This document shows positions 17,159-26,366 of a DNA stretch of 52,858 bases, in pieces. The notes beneath the pieces were generated by a model, which ran no database searches, was not told the origin of the DNA, and saw only the letters and a list, made by a program, of their open reading frames with translations. A program made the translations under genes and the position numbers. The stretch covers positions 1 through 52,858 of the forward strand of contig JADCGK010000046.1 in assembly GCA_020249045.1 (NCBI GenBank), given 5' to 3'. The DNA is from Azospirillum sp. Lineage in GTDB: Bacteria; Pseudomonadota; Alphaproteobacteria; CACIAM-22H2. Numbering within the stretch: position 1 is the stretch's first letter; each line of letters begins with the position of its first letter.

Positions 17159-18290
17159 ATGCGCGCCGAGATCGCCGCCGTCGCCGCCGAAATCAAACAG
17201 TCCCTCGACCTCCTGCGGAGGTTTCTTTGACTGGGATAAGGCCCTCAAGAAACTCGACTCGTTGAACGAGGCGGCCGAGGATCCCGCCCTTTGGGACGAT
17301 CCCAAGCAGGCGCAAGCGACGCTGCGCGAGCGCAAGCAGCTCGAAGCGTCGATCCAGTCGGTCAAAAAGCTGCAAGCCGATCTCGACGACGCGATCGGCA
17401 TGATCGAACTCGCCGAAGCGGAGAACGACGCCAACGTGCTCGCCGACGCCGAGAAGGCGCTTCTGGCGCTCAAAGCCGAAAGCGAAAAGCGCGGTCTTGC
17501 CGCCTTGCTGTCGGGCGAGGCGGACGGCAACGACGCCTTCGTCGAGATCCACGCGGGTGCCGGGGGCACCGAGGCGCAAGATTGGGGCGAAATGCTCAGC
17601 CGCATGTATCTGCGCTGGGCGGAAAAGCGCGGATTCAAGACCGAGTATCTCGAAGAGAGCCCGGGCGAAGAGGCGGGCATCAAATCGGCGACGATCAAGA
17701 TATCCGGCGAGAACGCCTATGGCTGGCTGAAGACCGAGAGCGGTGTGCACCGGCTCGTGCGCATCTCGCCGTTCGATTCGAACGCGAGGCGGCAAACGAG
17801 CTTCGCGTCGGCGTGGGTTTTCCCGGCGATCGACGACGACATCCAGATCGAGATCAACGAGGCGGACGTGCGCACCGACGTTTACCGCGCGTCGGGTGCG
17901 GGGGGGCAGCACGTCAACAAGACGGAAAGCGCCGTGCGTCTCACGCACGTTCCGACCAACATCGTGGTCGCGTGCCAGACCGAGCGTTCGCAGCACAAGA
18001 ACCGCGAAAAGGCATGGAAGATGCTCCGCGCGCGGCTTTACGAGGCCGAGTTGCAGAAGCGCGAAGCCGCCGCCCACGCCGAGCATCAGAACAAGAGCGA
18101 AATCGGCTGGGGCCACCAAATCCGGTCTTACGTTTTGCAGCCCTACCAGATGGTCAAGGATCTGCGCACGGGCGTGGAGACGTCCGACACCCAGGGCGTG
18201 CTCGACGGCGATATCGACCGTTTCCTGGAGGCTTCGTTGGCTTCGCGCCTCAAGGGTGGCAAAGCCGACTCCGACGCCAAAAACGCGTGA
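17159..18290 (+). CDS. prfB: Peptide chain release factor 2, expressed by programmed +1 frameshift
   Basis: RF2 recognises UAA and UGA stops and triggers peptide release. The first frame gives 23 codons ([20 protein letters not shown], then R-F-L) and meets TGA at 17228-17230. Slippage by one base at CTT lets reading resume at GAC 17229 (join 17159..17227, 17229..18290), giving 376 residues. The second part has the stop-recognition motif SPF (203-205) and the GGQ tripeptide (248-250) in [15 protein letters not shown]. Length fits RF2. This is not a pseudogene: the interruption is the conserved autoregulatory switch. It is divergent from the SAF-domain oxidoreductase. Confidence 0.95.
17216..17231 (+). 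promoter_or_regulatory. prfB programmed +1 frameshift site
   Basis: The bases CGGAGG TTT CTT TGA C contain an internal Shine-Dalgarno-like GGAGG, a 3-base spacer, the slippery Leu codon CTT and the in-frame stop TGA followed by C. The layout matches the E. coli prfB site. When RF2 is scarce the ribosome pauses at TGA and shifts +1; when plentiful, it terminates. Confidence 0.95.
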
Positions 18291-18354
18291 TCCTATTTCG
18301 CTTGGTCGATGGCGCGAATCACCTGATTTTAAGTGTGGTATTTCCGGTTCCGAC

Positions 18355-18373
18355 GATGTTATAAAGTAACATC
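18355..18373. promoter_or_regulatory. Zur-like palindrome before the His-rich outer-membrane gene
   Basis: GATGTTATAAAGTAACATC has 7-base inverted arms (GATGTTA/TAACATC) around five bases. Its core TGTTATA-A-AGTAACA shares the 7-1-7 spacing and 12 of 15 bases with the palindrome at 46853. It resembles Zur boxes (TGTTATAnTATAACA) and ends 13 bases before the start codon, where a repressor would block transcription. The Zur assignment is inference from the motif and from the His-rich product. Confidence 0.6.
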
Positions 18374-18386
18374 TGTGGGGGGGCTT

Positions 18387-19622
18387 ATGTTGAAAATCCT
18401 GAGTTTTTTAGCGGGTTTTGCTCTGCTTCTGGTTCCGGCCGCAGCGCAAGCTTCGGAAGGTCACGCGCACGGGGAAGGCGCGCATGTCGATACGGACGTC
18501 ACGCTGAAGCTTGGCGTGGATCGCAACTATCGTTCGACCAATGCCCGCACGCGCTACACCGACGCGTATGGCGAGGCCGAGGCCGTGGCCAAGTTCCATT
18601 TCAACGCGGCGTTCTTCGTCCAAGCGAAGCTGCATTGGGAACGCGTCAAGTTCGCGACAGAAAATCGCGCCTTCGGCGGGCACGGGCTTTATCTCGAAAA
18701 TCTGTTCGCCAGTCTCGCGTTCGACGGGAATTCGGTCGCGCTGGGCAAGTTCAATCCCAATTTCGGCATGGGGTGGGACGATGCGCGCATGCCGGGTTTC
18801 TACGCGAACGAGTTCGCGAAGGATTACCAGACGAAGGAGGCGATCGGCGCCGCCTACGGCCGGAAGGCCGATTTCGGCGCGCTCGGGACGCACAAATTCG
18901 ACGCGGCGTTCTTCTTCCTCGACAATACGTCGCTGTCCCGCTCGGCCTTCAACCGGCCTGCCTATGGCCCCGGCCAAGGTCCGTTGTCGACGACGCAACG
19001 CTTGGGCCAGAACCGCGCGATCTATGGCGGTCCGGGCAACACGACCGCGCCGGAATCGTTCGCTTTTCAATACGAAATCGCCGATCCCGCGGGCGTGGCG
19101 GGCCTCGTGTTCGCGGCCGGCTATCGCTACCTCGCGGCCGGAGACAAGCAGCCGGCTGGCCTTCAAGCCGGCAACGGTCCGGTCGCCTCCCGGGCCTCGC
19201 ACGGCACGGTCGCCGCGGCGCGCTACGAAATCGGATTGCCGGCCGGTTTCGTGGTCACGCCGTTCGTCGAGTGGGCGAAATTCACCGACGTATTCAATTC
19301 CGATCCCAATATCGGCGTGAATCAGTTCAAGGACCGCGCCTACCTGACCACCGCCGCGATCCTGACATGGCGCGATTGGACGCTGGTTGCCTCGCGGATG
19401 ACGCGCACCTTCGCCCGGCCGGACAACGAAGCCGTGGCCGGCGCCTTCTTCAATCAGGAAGACCGTCAGGTCGCCGCCAACCTTCTCTACAAGGTTTGGG
19501 ACGACCTGACGCTCGGGGCGGGCTACCGCAAGACGCGCGCAGTGCCGGTCTTCGGCAACGTCAACCGGCAGGCGGTGACGAACAGCTTCGGCGCACAAGC
19601 CGTGTACACGCTGGAATTCTGA
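18387..19622 (+). CDS. Outer-membrane porin-like protein with His-rich mature N-terminus
   Basis: A 411-residue exported protein. The signal peptide MLKILSFLAGFALLLVPAAA is cut near AQA-S. The mature N-terminus EGHAHGEGAHVD has three His and could bind Zn2+ or a similar metal. The body alternates short beta strands and ends in a Phe (VYTLEF), the usual outer-membrane barrel signature. ATG 18387 begins the signal peptide; in-frame upstream sequence covers the palindrome and is not coding. It is monocistronic and converges on bcp. A Zur-like site lies directly in front. A metal-uptake channel is a reasonable inference; a generic porin is the alternative. Confidence 0.75.
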   Translation: MLKILSFLAGFALLLVPAAAQASEGHAHGEGAHVDTDVTLKLGVDRNYRSTNARTRYTDAYGEAEAVAKFHFNAAFFVQAKLHWERVKFATENRAFGGHGLYLENLFASLAFDGNSVALGKFNPNFGMGWDDARMPGFYANEFAKDYQTKEAIGAAYGRKADFGALGTHKFDAAFFFLDNTSLSRSAFNRPAYGPGQGPLSTTQRLGQNRAIYGGPGNTTAPESFAFQYEIADPAGVAGLVFAAGYRYLAAGDKQPAGLQAGNGPVASRASHGTVAAARYEIGLPAGFVVTPFVEWAKFTDVFNSDPNIGVNQFKDRAYLTTAAILTWRDWTLVASRMTRTFARPDNEAVAGAFFNQEDRQVAANLLYKVWDDLTLGAGYRKTRAVPVFGNVNRQAVTNSFGAQAVYTLEF

Positions 19623-19632
19623 CGCCCGCGCG

Positions 19633-20181
19633 TTACAGCGCCTTCGCCGCTTCGAGCACGGCCTCGACATGGCCGGTGACCGAAACCGGGCGCCACACGC
19701 CGCGGATCGTACCGGACTTGTCGATCAGATAGGTGGCGCGCTCCATGCCCATATACTTGCGCCCATACATGCTTTTCTCGACCCACGTGTCGTAGGCGGT
19801 CGAGGCTTTTCCTTCCTCGTCCGACGCGAGGTGGAATTTGAGGCCGTACTTCGCCGCGAATTTGTCGTGGCTCTTCATCGAATCGCGGCTGATGCCGACG
19901 ATTTCCGCGTCGAGTTTCCGGAAGGCCATCAAAGCTTCGTTGAAGCCGCAGGCTTCCTTGGTGCAGCCGGGCGTATCGTCCTTGGGATAGAAATAGACGA
20001 CGACGGTCTTGCCTTTCAGGCCCGAGAGTTTGACCGTCCCTCCGCCCACGGCGGGCAGGGCGAAATCGGGGGCCTTCGCGCCGATCTTCGGGCCGCGCTG
20101 CGGCGCTTCGCCTGCGGCCTGCTTGGCGGCGGTCTGCTTGGGGGCGGCTTTCTTCGGCGCAGCTTTTTTCTTGGCGGCCAT
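19633..20181 (-). CDS. bcp: Thiol peroxidase Bcp (peroxiredoxin Q) with Lys/Ala-rich N-terminal tail
   Basis: A 182-residue thioredoxin-dependent peroxiredoxin that reduces H2O2 and organic peroxides. The active site is PKDDTPGCTKEAC with peroxidatic Cys73 and resolving Cys78. The conserved core starts near residue 31. The first 30 residues (MAAKKKAAPKKAAPKQTAAK onward) are a basic, histone-H1-like tail that is unusual for Bcp. The start codon overlaps the last base of the glnE stop (TAATG), and AGGAG lies just upstream within glnE, so the two are translationally coupled. Confidence 0.92.
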   Translation of the reverse strand: MAAKKKAAPKKAAPKQTAAKQAAGEAPQRGPKIGAKAPDFALPAVGGGTVKLSGLKGKTVVVYFYPKDDTPGCTKEACGFNEALMAFRKLDAEIVGISRDSMKSHDKFAAKYGLKFHLASDEEGKASTAYDTWVEKSMYGRKYMGMERATYLIDKSGTIRGVWRPVSVTGHVEAVLEAAKAL

Positions 20182-23135
20182 TACGGACTCCTTTGAGGGG
20201 CGGGGAACGATCCCGGCAGACGAGATTGGAACAGCGCGCGCACCCGCGCGCCGACGGCTTCGACATGGGCTTCCAAGCCGGCGAAGTCAACCGCGCCGGC
20301 CGCGCGCGCGAGCACGGTTTTGAGCGCTTCGGGCGCGGTCGCGGGTTCGAAGTCGTCGGTCCACGTCAAACGCAAGGTTGCTTGCAGGGCCGAAAACAAC
20401 GCGAAGGCTTCGCTCAACGTTGCGGCGGCGGTTTCAGGCAGGATCCGCTCGGCCGCGAGTGCCGCGATCGCATCGTGCGTGCCGGGGCGGATTAGGGCCG
20501 GTTTGCCCGCCGCAAGCAGCGCGTGCTGGACAAGAAATTCGACGTCGACCAAACCGCCGCGCCAATCCTTGATGCGCCAGGGTGTTTGCGCGCGGCGCTC
20601 GGCGGCCATGCGCGCGCGCATTTCCGCCACGTCTTCGGCAAGGGTGGCCGCGTCGCGCTTTTTGGCGAGCCCTTTGGCGATCGCGTCGAGCGCGGCGGCG
20701 CCGAGCGCGGGATCGCCGCACACGAAACGCGCCCGGGTCAGCGCCATGTGCTCCCACGTCCAGGCGTCGTCGCGGATGTATTTTGCGAAGCCCGCGATGT
20801 CCGAGGCGATCGGTCCCTTCTCGCCGTCGGGGCGCAGACGCAGATCGACCTCGTAGAGCCCGCCCTCGGCGGTCGCGGCACTCAATGCCGAAACGTAACG
20901 CTGCGCGAGCCGGTTGAAGTAAAGCGACGGCGGCAGCGGCCGGCCGCCATCGGACCGCTCGATGCCCTTGGGCGCCGAATAGACCGTGACGAGATCGAGA
21001 TCGGACGTGACCGTCAATTCGCGGCCGCCGAGTTTGCCCAAAGCAAGCACCGCGTAGGCCCCGCCCGGGACCGCCCCGTGCGCGCGGGCGAACTCGGCTT
21101 GCGTGTCGTCGAGAAGGCTCGCCAGCACGCTATCGGCGATATCGGCGAGGGCGGCGCCCGCCGCGCGTGCGTCGAGTTTGCCTTTGAGAAGCTGCACCGC
21201 GACGCGGAACTCGCGTTCGTGCTTCCAGCGCCGCGCGATATCGAGCCGGTCTTGGTAGTCGCGCGCTTGGGCGTTCGCACGGGCGAGTTCGGCGCGCAGC
21301 GCGGGCTTTTCCCCCGGTACGGCGAAAAAATCCCCGGCGAGCACGGCGTCGAGCAGATGCGTGCGCACGGCGATGGCTTCGGCGAGCTTGGGCGCGGTTC
21401 CCATGATCTCGGCCACCAACTCGACGAGGGCCGGTTGCGCCTTGAACAGCGAAAACAGCTGCACGCCCGCGGGCAGCGCCTCGAGGAAGCGGGCGAAGCG
21501 CACGAAGCCCAGATCGGGCTGCGGCGTGCGCGCGAAGGCGTCGACGATCCGCGGCGCGAGTTCGGCAAGCAGCTCGCGCGCCCGCGTCGAGCGCGCGCAG
21601 CGATACCGGCCCTGATGCCAGGCGCGGATTTCGGCCGATATCCGCGCGGGTTCGGCGAAACCGCGCTCGCCGAGGCTCGCGAGGGTCTGCGGGTCGTCCT
21701 CCATCCCGCCGAAGATCAGCGCAGGTCCGGTCTCGGGTTTCGCCGTTTCCTCGAACAGGCGGCCGTAGCGCTCGGCCACGGTCGTGAAATGACCCAGCAA
21801 GTCGCGCTCGAACGTCGCATCGTCGGCGTAGCCCATGAACGCCGCGATGCGCGACCATTCCGGGCCCGCGTCGGGAAGGGTCTGGGTTTGCTCGTCGGCG
21901 ACCATCTGCAGACGGTGTTCGAGCGTGCGCAAGAATGCATAGGCGGGTTCGAGCGCGGCCACGTCCGCCGCCGGCGTGTGACCCTTGGCCGCGAGCGCGT
22001 GCAGGGCCGCGATCGTGCCTTTGACGCGCAGATCGGGGTCGCGTCCGCCCCAGATCAGCTGCTGCGTTTGGGCGTAGAACTCGATCTCGCGGATGCCGCC
22101 TTTGCCGGTCTTCACGTTGTGGCCGTGCAGGGCGATTTCCCCGCCGCCGCGATGGGCTTGGATCTGGCGTTTGATCGCGTGGATATCCTCGATCGCGGCG
22201 AAGTCGAGATGCTTGCGCCAAACGTAAGGTCGCAGACGCGCAAGGAAGGCTTCGCCCGCTTCGCGATCGCCGGCTACGGGACGGGCCTTGATCATCGCCG
22301 CGCGCTCCCAATTCTGGCCGACGCTCTCGTAATAGGTTTCGGCCGCGAGGGTTGAGATCGCCATGGGCGTGGAGGCCGGATCGGGCCGCAAACGCAAATC
22401 CGTGCGGAAGACGTACCCTTCGTCGGTGCGGAATTCCATGATCCGCACCGCGAGACGCGCGAGTTTCACGAACGCGGCTTGCGCGTCGTCCGGATCGACG
22501 CCGCGCACGCGATCGAGATCGTAGAGCACGATCAGATCGACGTCCGAGGAATAGTTGAGTTCGCGCGCGCCCAGTTTGCCCATCCCGAGCACGACGAGGC
22601 CCGAGCCTAGCGCCGGATGTTTGGGATCCGCGAGTTCGAGGCCATCGCGGCGCGCGGCTTCGCGCAAGCCGTGGGCGAAGGCGAGTTCGAGCGCGGCCTC
22701 GGCGGTATCCGAGATCGCTTCGACGACGCGCGCCAGCGGCCATACCCCGCCGATGTCCGCGAGTGCGATGGTCAAACCCGCCCGGCGCTTGAATATCCGC
22801 AAAGCGGCCATCAGCGCCTCGGTCGTCGGCGGGGTTTTGGGTGGCTTGCGGACGCCGGCGAGCAAGGCCGCGAAGGTTTTGTCCGGCCCTTTGGCCAGCA
22901 GGTCGAGCGCGAATTCGGTGTCCCGGCGGATCGAAGCGCTCAAATGCGGCGAGTTGCCGAAAACCGCCGCCAAAGCGGGGTTGCCGCCGGCCAGAGTCCG
23001 GGCGAAGGCGGCTTTGGCCTTCGGGGCGAGGTCGCCGGCGGCCTCCGCCAGGGCTTCGAATTCCCGGGCGGCGGCGTCCGGGTCGAACGGCCGGGGCCAT
23101 TGGGCCTTGGCGAAACCGGGGTACAATGCGGTCAT
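20181..23135 (-). CDS. glnE: Bifunctional glutamine synthetase adenylyltransferase/adenylyl-removing enzyme
   Basis: A 984-residue cytoplasmic enzyme that adenylylates glutamine synthetase at its regulatory Tyr and removes the group, under control of GlnB. The two nucleotidyltransferase domains are clear: LVVLGMGKLGARELNYSSDV followed by DL in the N-terminal half (deadenylase) and VLALGKLGGRELTVTSDLDL in the C-terminal half (adenylylase). ATG 23135 is preferred over a TTG 18 bases upstream because GGAGCGG lies at a suitable distance. Its target glnA and signal protein glnB lie about 7 kb away in the window. It is divergent from the AsmA-like gene. Confidence 0.95.
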   Translation of the reverse strand: MTALYPGFAKAQWPRPFDPDAAAREFEALAEAAGDLAPKAKAAFARTLAGGNPALAAVFGNSPHLSASIRRDTEFALDLLAKGPDKTFAALLAGVRKPPKTPPTTEALMAALRIFKRRAGLTIALADIGGVWPLARVVEAISDTAEAALELAFAHGLREAARRDGLELADPKHPALGSGLVVLGMGKLGARELNYSSDVDLIVLYDLDRVRGVDPDDAQAAFVKLARLAVRIMEFRTDEGYVFRTDLRLRPDPASTPMAISTLAAETYYESVGQNWERAAMIKARPVAGDREAGEAFLARLRPYVWRKHLDFAAIEDIHAIKRQIQAHRGGGEIALHGHNVKTGKGGIREIEFYAQTQQLIWGGRDPDLRVKGTIAALHALAAKGHTPAADVAALEPAYAFLRTLEHRLQMVADEQTQTLPDAGPEWSRIAAFMGYADDATFERDLLGHFTTVAERYGRLFEETAKPETGPALIFGGMEDDPQTLASLGERGFAEPARISAEIRAWHQGRYRCARSTRARELLAELAPRIVDAFARTPQPDLGFVRFARFLEALPAGVQLFSLFKAQPALVELVAEIMGTAPKLAEAIAVRTHLLDAVLAGDFFAVPGEKPALRAELARANAQARDYQDRLDIARRWKHEREFRVAVQLLKGKLDARAAGAALADIADSVLASLLDDTQAEFARAHGAVPGGAYAVLALGKLGGRELTVTSDLDLVTVYSAPKGIERSDGGRPLPPSLYFNRLAQRYVSALSAATAEGGLYEVDLRLRPDGEKGPIASDIAGFAKYIRDDAWTWEHMALTRARFVCGDPALGAAALDAIAKGLAKKRDAATLAEDVAEMRARMAAERRAQTPWRIKDWRGGLVDVEFLVQHALLAAGKPALIRPGTHDAIAALAAERILPETAAATLSEAFALFSALQATLRLTWTDDFEPATAPEALKTVLARAAGAVDFAGLEAHVEAVGARVRALFQSRLPGSFPAPQRSP

Positions 23136-23198
23136 GCGTCGAATCCGCTCCAAGCCGGGCAGGGTGACCGCCGCCGGGCCTCAGGGTCAAGGCGGGCG

Positions 23199-26100
23199 AT
23201 GAGCCATCCGATCCGATTGTTCTTCGAGGTGCTGGGCACGCTCGTCGCCCTGGCGCTCGTGGGGGTGGCGCTGCTGCTGTGGCGGCTGTCGGCGGGGCCG
23301 ATCGCCGTCCCGTTCGTGACGCCGCTGCTCGAAGCGGCGCTGGCCGCCGAGGAAAGCCCGTTCGAGATCGACGTCGGGGAAACTTGGCTGGATTGGTCGG
23401 GTCTCAGCCGGTCGATGGAGTTGCGGATTTCCGGCACGAGCGTCCGCGACCGCCAGGGCCGCGCGGTGGCGACGATCCCGGAGGCGTGGCTGTCGATATC
23501 CGCGCGCCGTCTGTGGCGCATGGAGTTGCAGCCCGAGAGCCTGCGCGTCGCGGGGCTTCATCTGCGCCTGACGCGCGACGCCAACGGCGACATCCGCCTC
23601 TTCGAAACCGACGATTCCGGCGCGCAAACCGGCACAGGCGGCGCGCTCGCGTTCCTGGTCGAGGAATTGTCCGGTCCGCCGGATACGGACAAACCGTTGG
23701 GATTGCTCGCGCGCGTCGAACTCGAGAATCTGATCGTCGACGTGGACGACGCGCTGACCGGACTTTCGCTGTCGCTGGTCGAAGCCCGCGCGGCGGCGAC
23801 GCGCGACAACGCCGGGATCGCGTTGACCGCACGCTTGCCGATCCGTCTCGGCGATCAGACCGTGGCGATCGACCTGCGCGCGCTTTACGCGGCGCAGAAT
23901 GAGGAGATCCGTTTGCTCGCCTCGACGCGCGGGGTGTGGCTGCCCGGCTTCGCGGGGCTCGATCCGCGGCTCGCCCATTTGGCGGGCGTGCGCGCGCGGC
24001 CCGATCTGGACGTCGAGGCCGTCGTGCGTGCGGGCAAACTCGAGGCGGGGCGCGTCGCGTTGCGCGCGCGCGCGGCGACGATCGCCGAACGCGCGTGGTT
24101 CGCGGGCGAGATCGCGGTCGACGAGGCCGTGCTCGACGCCCGCGTTTCCGCCGACTTCAAGCGGATCGACGTCGAGCGGTTGGAACTCGATCTCTCGGGC
24201 ACGAAGCTGCGCGCCAGCGCGGCGATCGAAGAATTGCTCGCCCGGCCGAAACTGACCGCGCGCGTGGAATTGGCCGAATTGCCGACCGGCCGGCTCGTGG
24301 AGCTTTGGCCGGTCTTCGCGCCCGAAAATCCGAGGATTTGGATCGCGGACAACATCGCCGGCGGTCGCGTGCCGCAGGCAAGGGCGGAAATCGAACTGAC
24401 GGCGCGCGACGCCGAGTGGTCGGGGACGACGCTGGGCCGTTTCCGTTTGGATTTCGCGGTGCGCGGCGCATCGGTCACCTACGTGCACGGACTGCCGCCG
24501 ATCCGCGGGGCGGACGCGAACGCGACCATGGACGCGCGCCGCCTCGATTTCCGCGTCACGGCAGGTTCCGTCGGCGGCATCCGGTTGGAGGAGGGAACGG
24601 TCGCGCTGACCGGTCTCGACCAGTACCAGCAATACGCCCAAGTCGATGCGCGGCTGGCGGCCCCGGTCGGGGAGGCGATGCGCCTGATCGACCGCGAGCC
24701 GCTGGGGTTCCTCCAACGCATCGGCGAGACGCCCGACAATTTCGCGGGCGAGGCGAGCGTGCGGTTGAACGCGCGGTTTCCGCTGCTCGCGGACCTCAAA
24801 CTCGACGCGCTGCAGATCCGCGTCGATGCCCAAACGCGCGGCTTCACGATGCGCAATGCGGTTCTGGGCCAGCCGCTCGAGGACGGCGAGATCGCCGTGC
24901 GCGTGGACAACGACGGGCTCGACGCGCGCGGGCGCGGCACGCTCGCGGGCTCGCCCGCGGAGATCGTCTATCGGCGCGAGTTTTCGGCGACCGCCAATCC
25001 GATCGAGCGGGCGACCGCGCGAGGCCGCGCGAGCGCCGAGACCCAACGCCGGCTCAACCTCGATTTTCCGCCCTATATCGATGGGCCGGTCGGCGTCGAA
25101 CTCGCCACGACCGCTGCGCGCGACGGCCGGCGCACGATCGATCTCGCCCTGGACTTGGAGGCGACGACGCTGCGCCTGCCGGAGTTCGATTTCGAGCGCA
25201 AAGCCGGCACGCCTTTGCGCGCGCGCATGCAGGTGGCACTGCTCGGCGATACGGTCGTCGAGATCCGGAACATCGACGCGAGCGGTCCCGGCTTGGCCCT
25301 GCGCGGCCGCATCGGCTTCGCGCCCGACGGGCGCACGATGGCCGACATCGATCTTTCGCGTGCGTTGATCGAGGGGCGGGCCGATCTGTCCGCGCTGCGG
25401 GTCCGCCGGGACAGAGCGGCCGCAGGCGGGCGCGGGCGCAACGTCTTCGAGGCGCGCGGCGCTTTCCTGGACGTCGAATTCTTCCTCAAGGACAAATCGC
25501 CGCCCGATCCGGCGCGGCCCGATCTCGCGCTGCAAGGCCGCTTCGAACGCATGCGCTTGGGCGAGGATCGCGAACTGAAGGCGGTGTCGCTCGACGGGCG
25601 GCGCGGCCAACGGCTTTGGGAGCAATTGCGTCTCGAGGCGCGCATGGATCCTTCCACGCCGGGAGCAACGGCGCGCGTGCCGTTCGTCTTCGCCCTCGAG
25701 CCCGGGGCGGAGGGCCTGCAACGCCTGTCCGCGCGCTCCGCAGACGCCGGGGCGGTTCTGAAGGCGCTTGACGTGTCGCCCAACGTCGTCGGCGGCACGT
25801 TGACGATCGAAGGCCGAACCGATCCCGCGCGCCCCGATCAGGCGATCGCCGGCACCGCCAACATCCGGGATTTCCGGCTTAAGAACGCGCCGGCCATGGC
25901 GAAGCTTCTGTCGGTGGCGTTGCTGACCGGCGTGCTCGACTCGCTGCGCGGGGACGGGATCGGCTTCAGCCGCCTCGACGCCGAGTTCCTTTGGGCCGAT
26001 CCGCAGATCGAGATCAAGGACGGGCGGATGTACGGCGCGGCGATCGGCATAACGGCCGGCGGCAAGGTCGATCTTCAGGCCGAAACCCTCGATCTCGCCG

Positions 26101-26366
26101 GCACGATCGTGCCCGCCTACGCGGTCAATTCGATCCTGGGCAATATTCCGATCTTGGGCGATCTGCTCGCGGGCGAACGCGGCGGCGGGATTTTCGCGGC
26201 CAATTACGTCGCGCGCGGCGGCACGGCCGAACCCGACATCCGGATCAATCCGCTTTCCACGCTCGCGCCGGGGTTCCTGCGCCGCCTGTTCGGCGGCTTG
26301 GGCGGCGGCGGGGCGGGGTCGGCGCAGACCCCGGCGCCCGACGGCCCCGTCAACCCGGATCGTTGA
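23199..26366 (+). CDS. Large AsmA/YhdP-like envelope protein
   Basis: A 1055-residue protein with one N-terminal transmembrane helix (FEVLGTLVALALVGVALLLW) and a long, repetitive beta-rich periplasmic part. The C-terminal region (FRLKNAPAMAKLLSVALLTG through LDLAGTIVPAYAVNSILGNI, then PILGDLLAGERGGGIFA) is the AsmA-like/DUF3971 C-terminal signature. Family members such as YhdP, TamB and AsmA are thought to bridge the periplasm and move phospholipids to the outer membrane. The start is fixed by the anchor helix. It converges on the TRAP permease gene with the stop codons directly adjacent. Confidence 0.87.
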   Translation: MSHPIRLFFEVLGTLVALALVGVALLLWRLSAGPIAVPFVTPLLEAALAAEESPFEIDVGETWLDWSGLSRSMELRISGTSVRDRQGRAVATIPEAWLSISARRLWRMELQPESLRVAGLHLRLTRDANGDIRLFETDDSGAQTGTGGALAFLVEELSGPPDTDKPLGLLARVELENLIVDVDDALTGLSLSLVEARAAATRDNAGIALTARLPIRLGDQTVAIDLRALYAAQNEEIRLLASTRGVWLPGFAGLDPRLAHLAGVRARPDLDVEAVVRAGKLEAGRVALRARAATIAERAWFAGEIAVDEAVLDARVSADFKRIDVERLELDLSGTKLRASAAIEELLARPKLTARVELAELPTGRLVELWPVFAPENPRIWIADNIAGGRVPQARAEIELTARDAEWSGTTLGRFRLDFAVRGASVTYVHGLPPIRGADANATMDARRLDFRVTAGSVGGIRLEEGTVALTGLDQYQQYAQVDARLAAPVGEAMRLIDREPLGFLQRIGETPDNFAGEASVRLNARFPLLADLKLDALQIRVDAQTRGFTMRNAVLGQPLEDGEIAVRVDNDGLDARGRGTLAGSPAEIVYRREFSATANPIERATARGRASAETQRRLNLDFPPYIDGPVGVELATTAARDGRRTIDLALDLEATTLRLPEFDFERKAGTPLRARMQVALLGDTVVEIRNIDASGPGLALRGRIGFAPDGRTMADIDLSRALIEGRADLSALRVRRDRAAAGGRGRNVFEARGAFLDVEFFLKDKSPPDPARPDLALQGRFERMRLGEDRELKAVSLDGRRGQRLWEQLRLEARMDPSTPGATARVPFVFALEPGAEGLQRLSARSADAGAVLKALDVSPNVVGGTLTIEGRTDPARPDQAIAGTANIRDFRLKNAPAMAKLLSVALLTGVLDSLRGDGIGFSRLDAEFLWADPQIEIKDGRMYGAAIGITAGGKVDLQAETLDLAGTIVPAYAVNSILGNIPILGDLLAGERGGGIFAANYVARGGTAEPDIRINPLSTLAPGFLRRLFGGLGGGGAGSAQTPAPDGPVNPDR

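Noticed and set aside
13204-17196. A 1330-residue minus-strand reading frame
   Set aside because: It lies antisense to PBP1A and the start of prfB, has no family motifs and a composition typical of GC-rich antisense frames.
17159-17230. prfB as a frameshifted pseudogene
   Set aside because: The break has the exact layout of the programmed frameshift site and the rest of the protein is intact.
23187-25721. An 844-residue minus-strand reading frame
   Set aside because: Antisense to the AsmA-like gene, Arg-rich, no family match.
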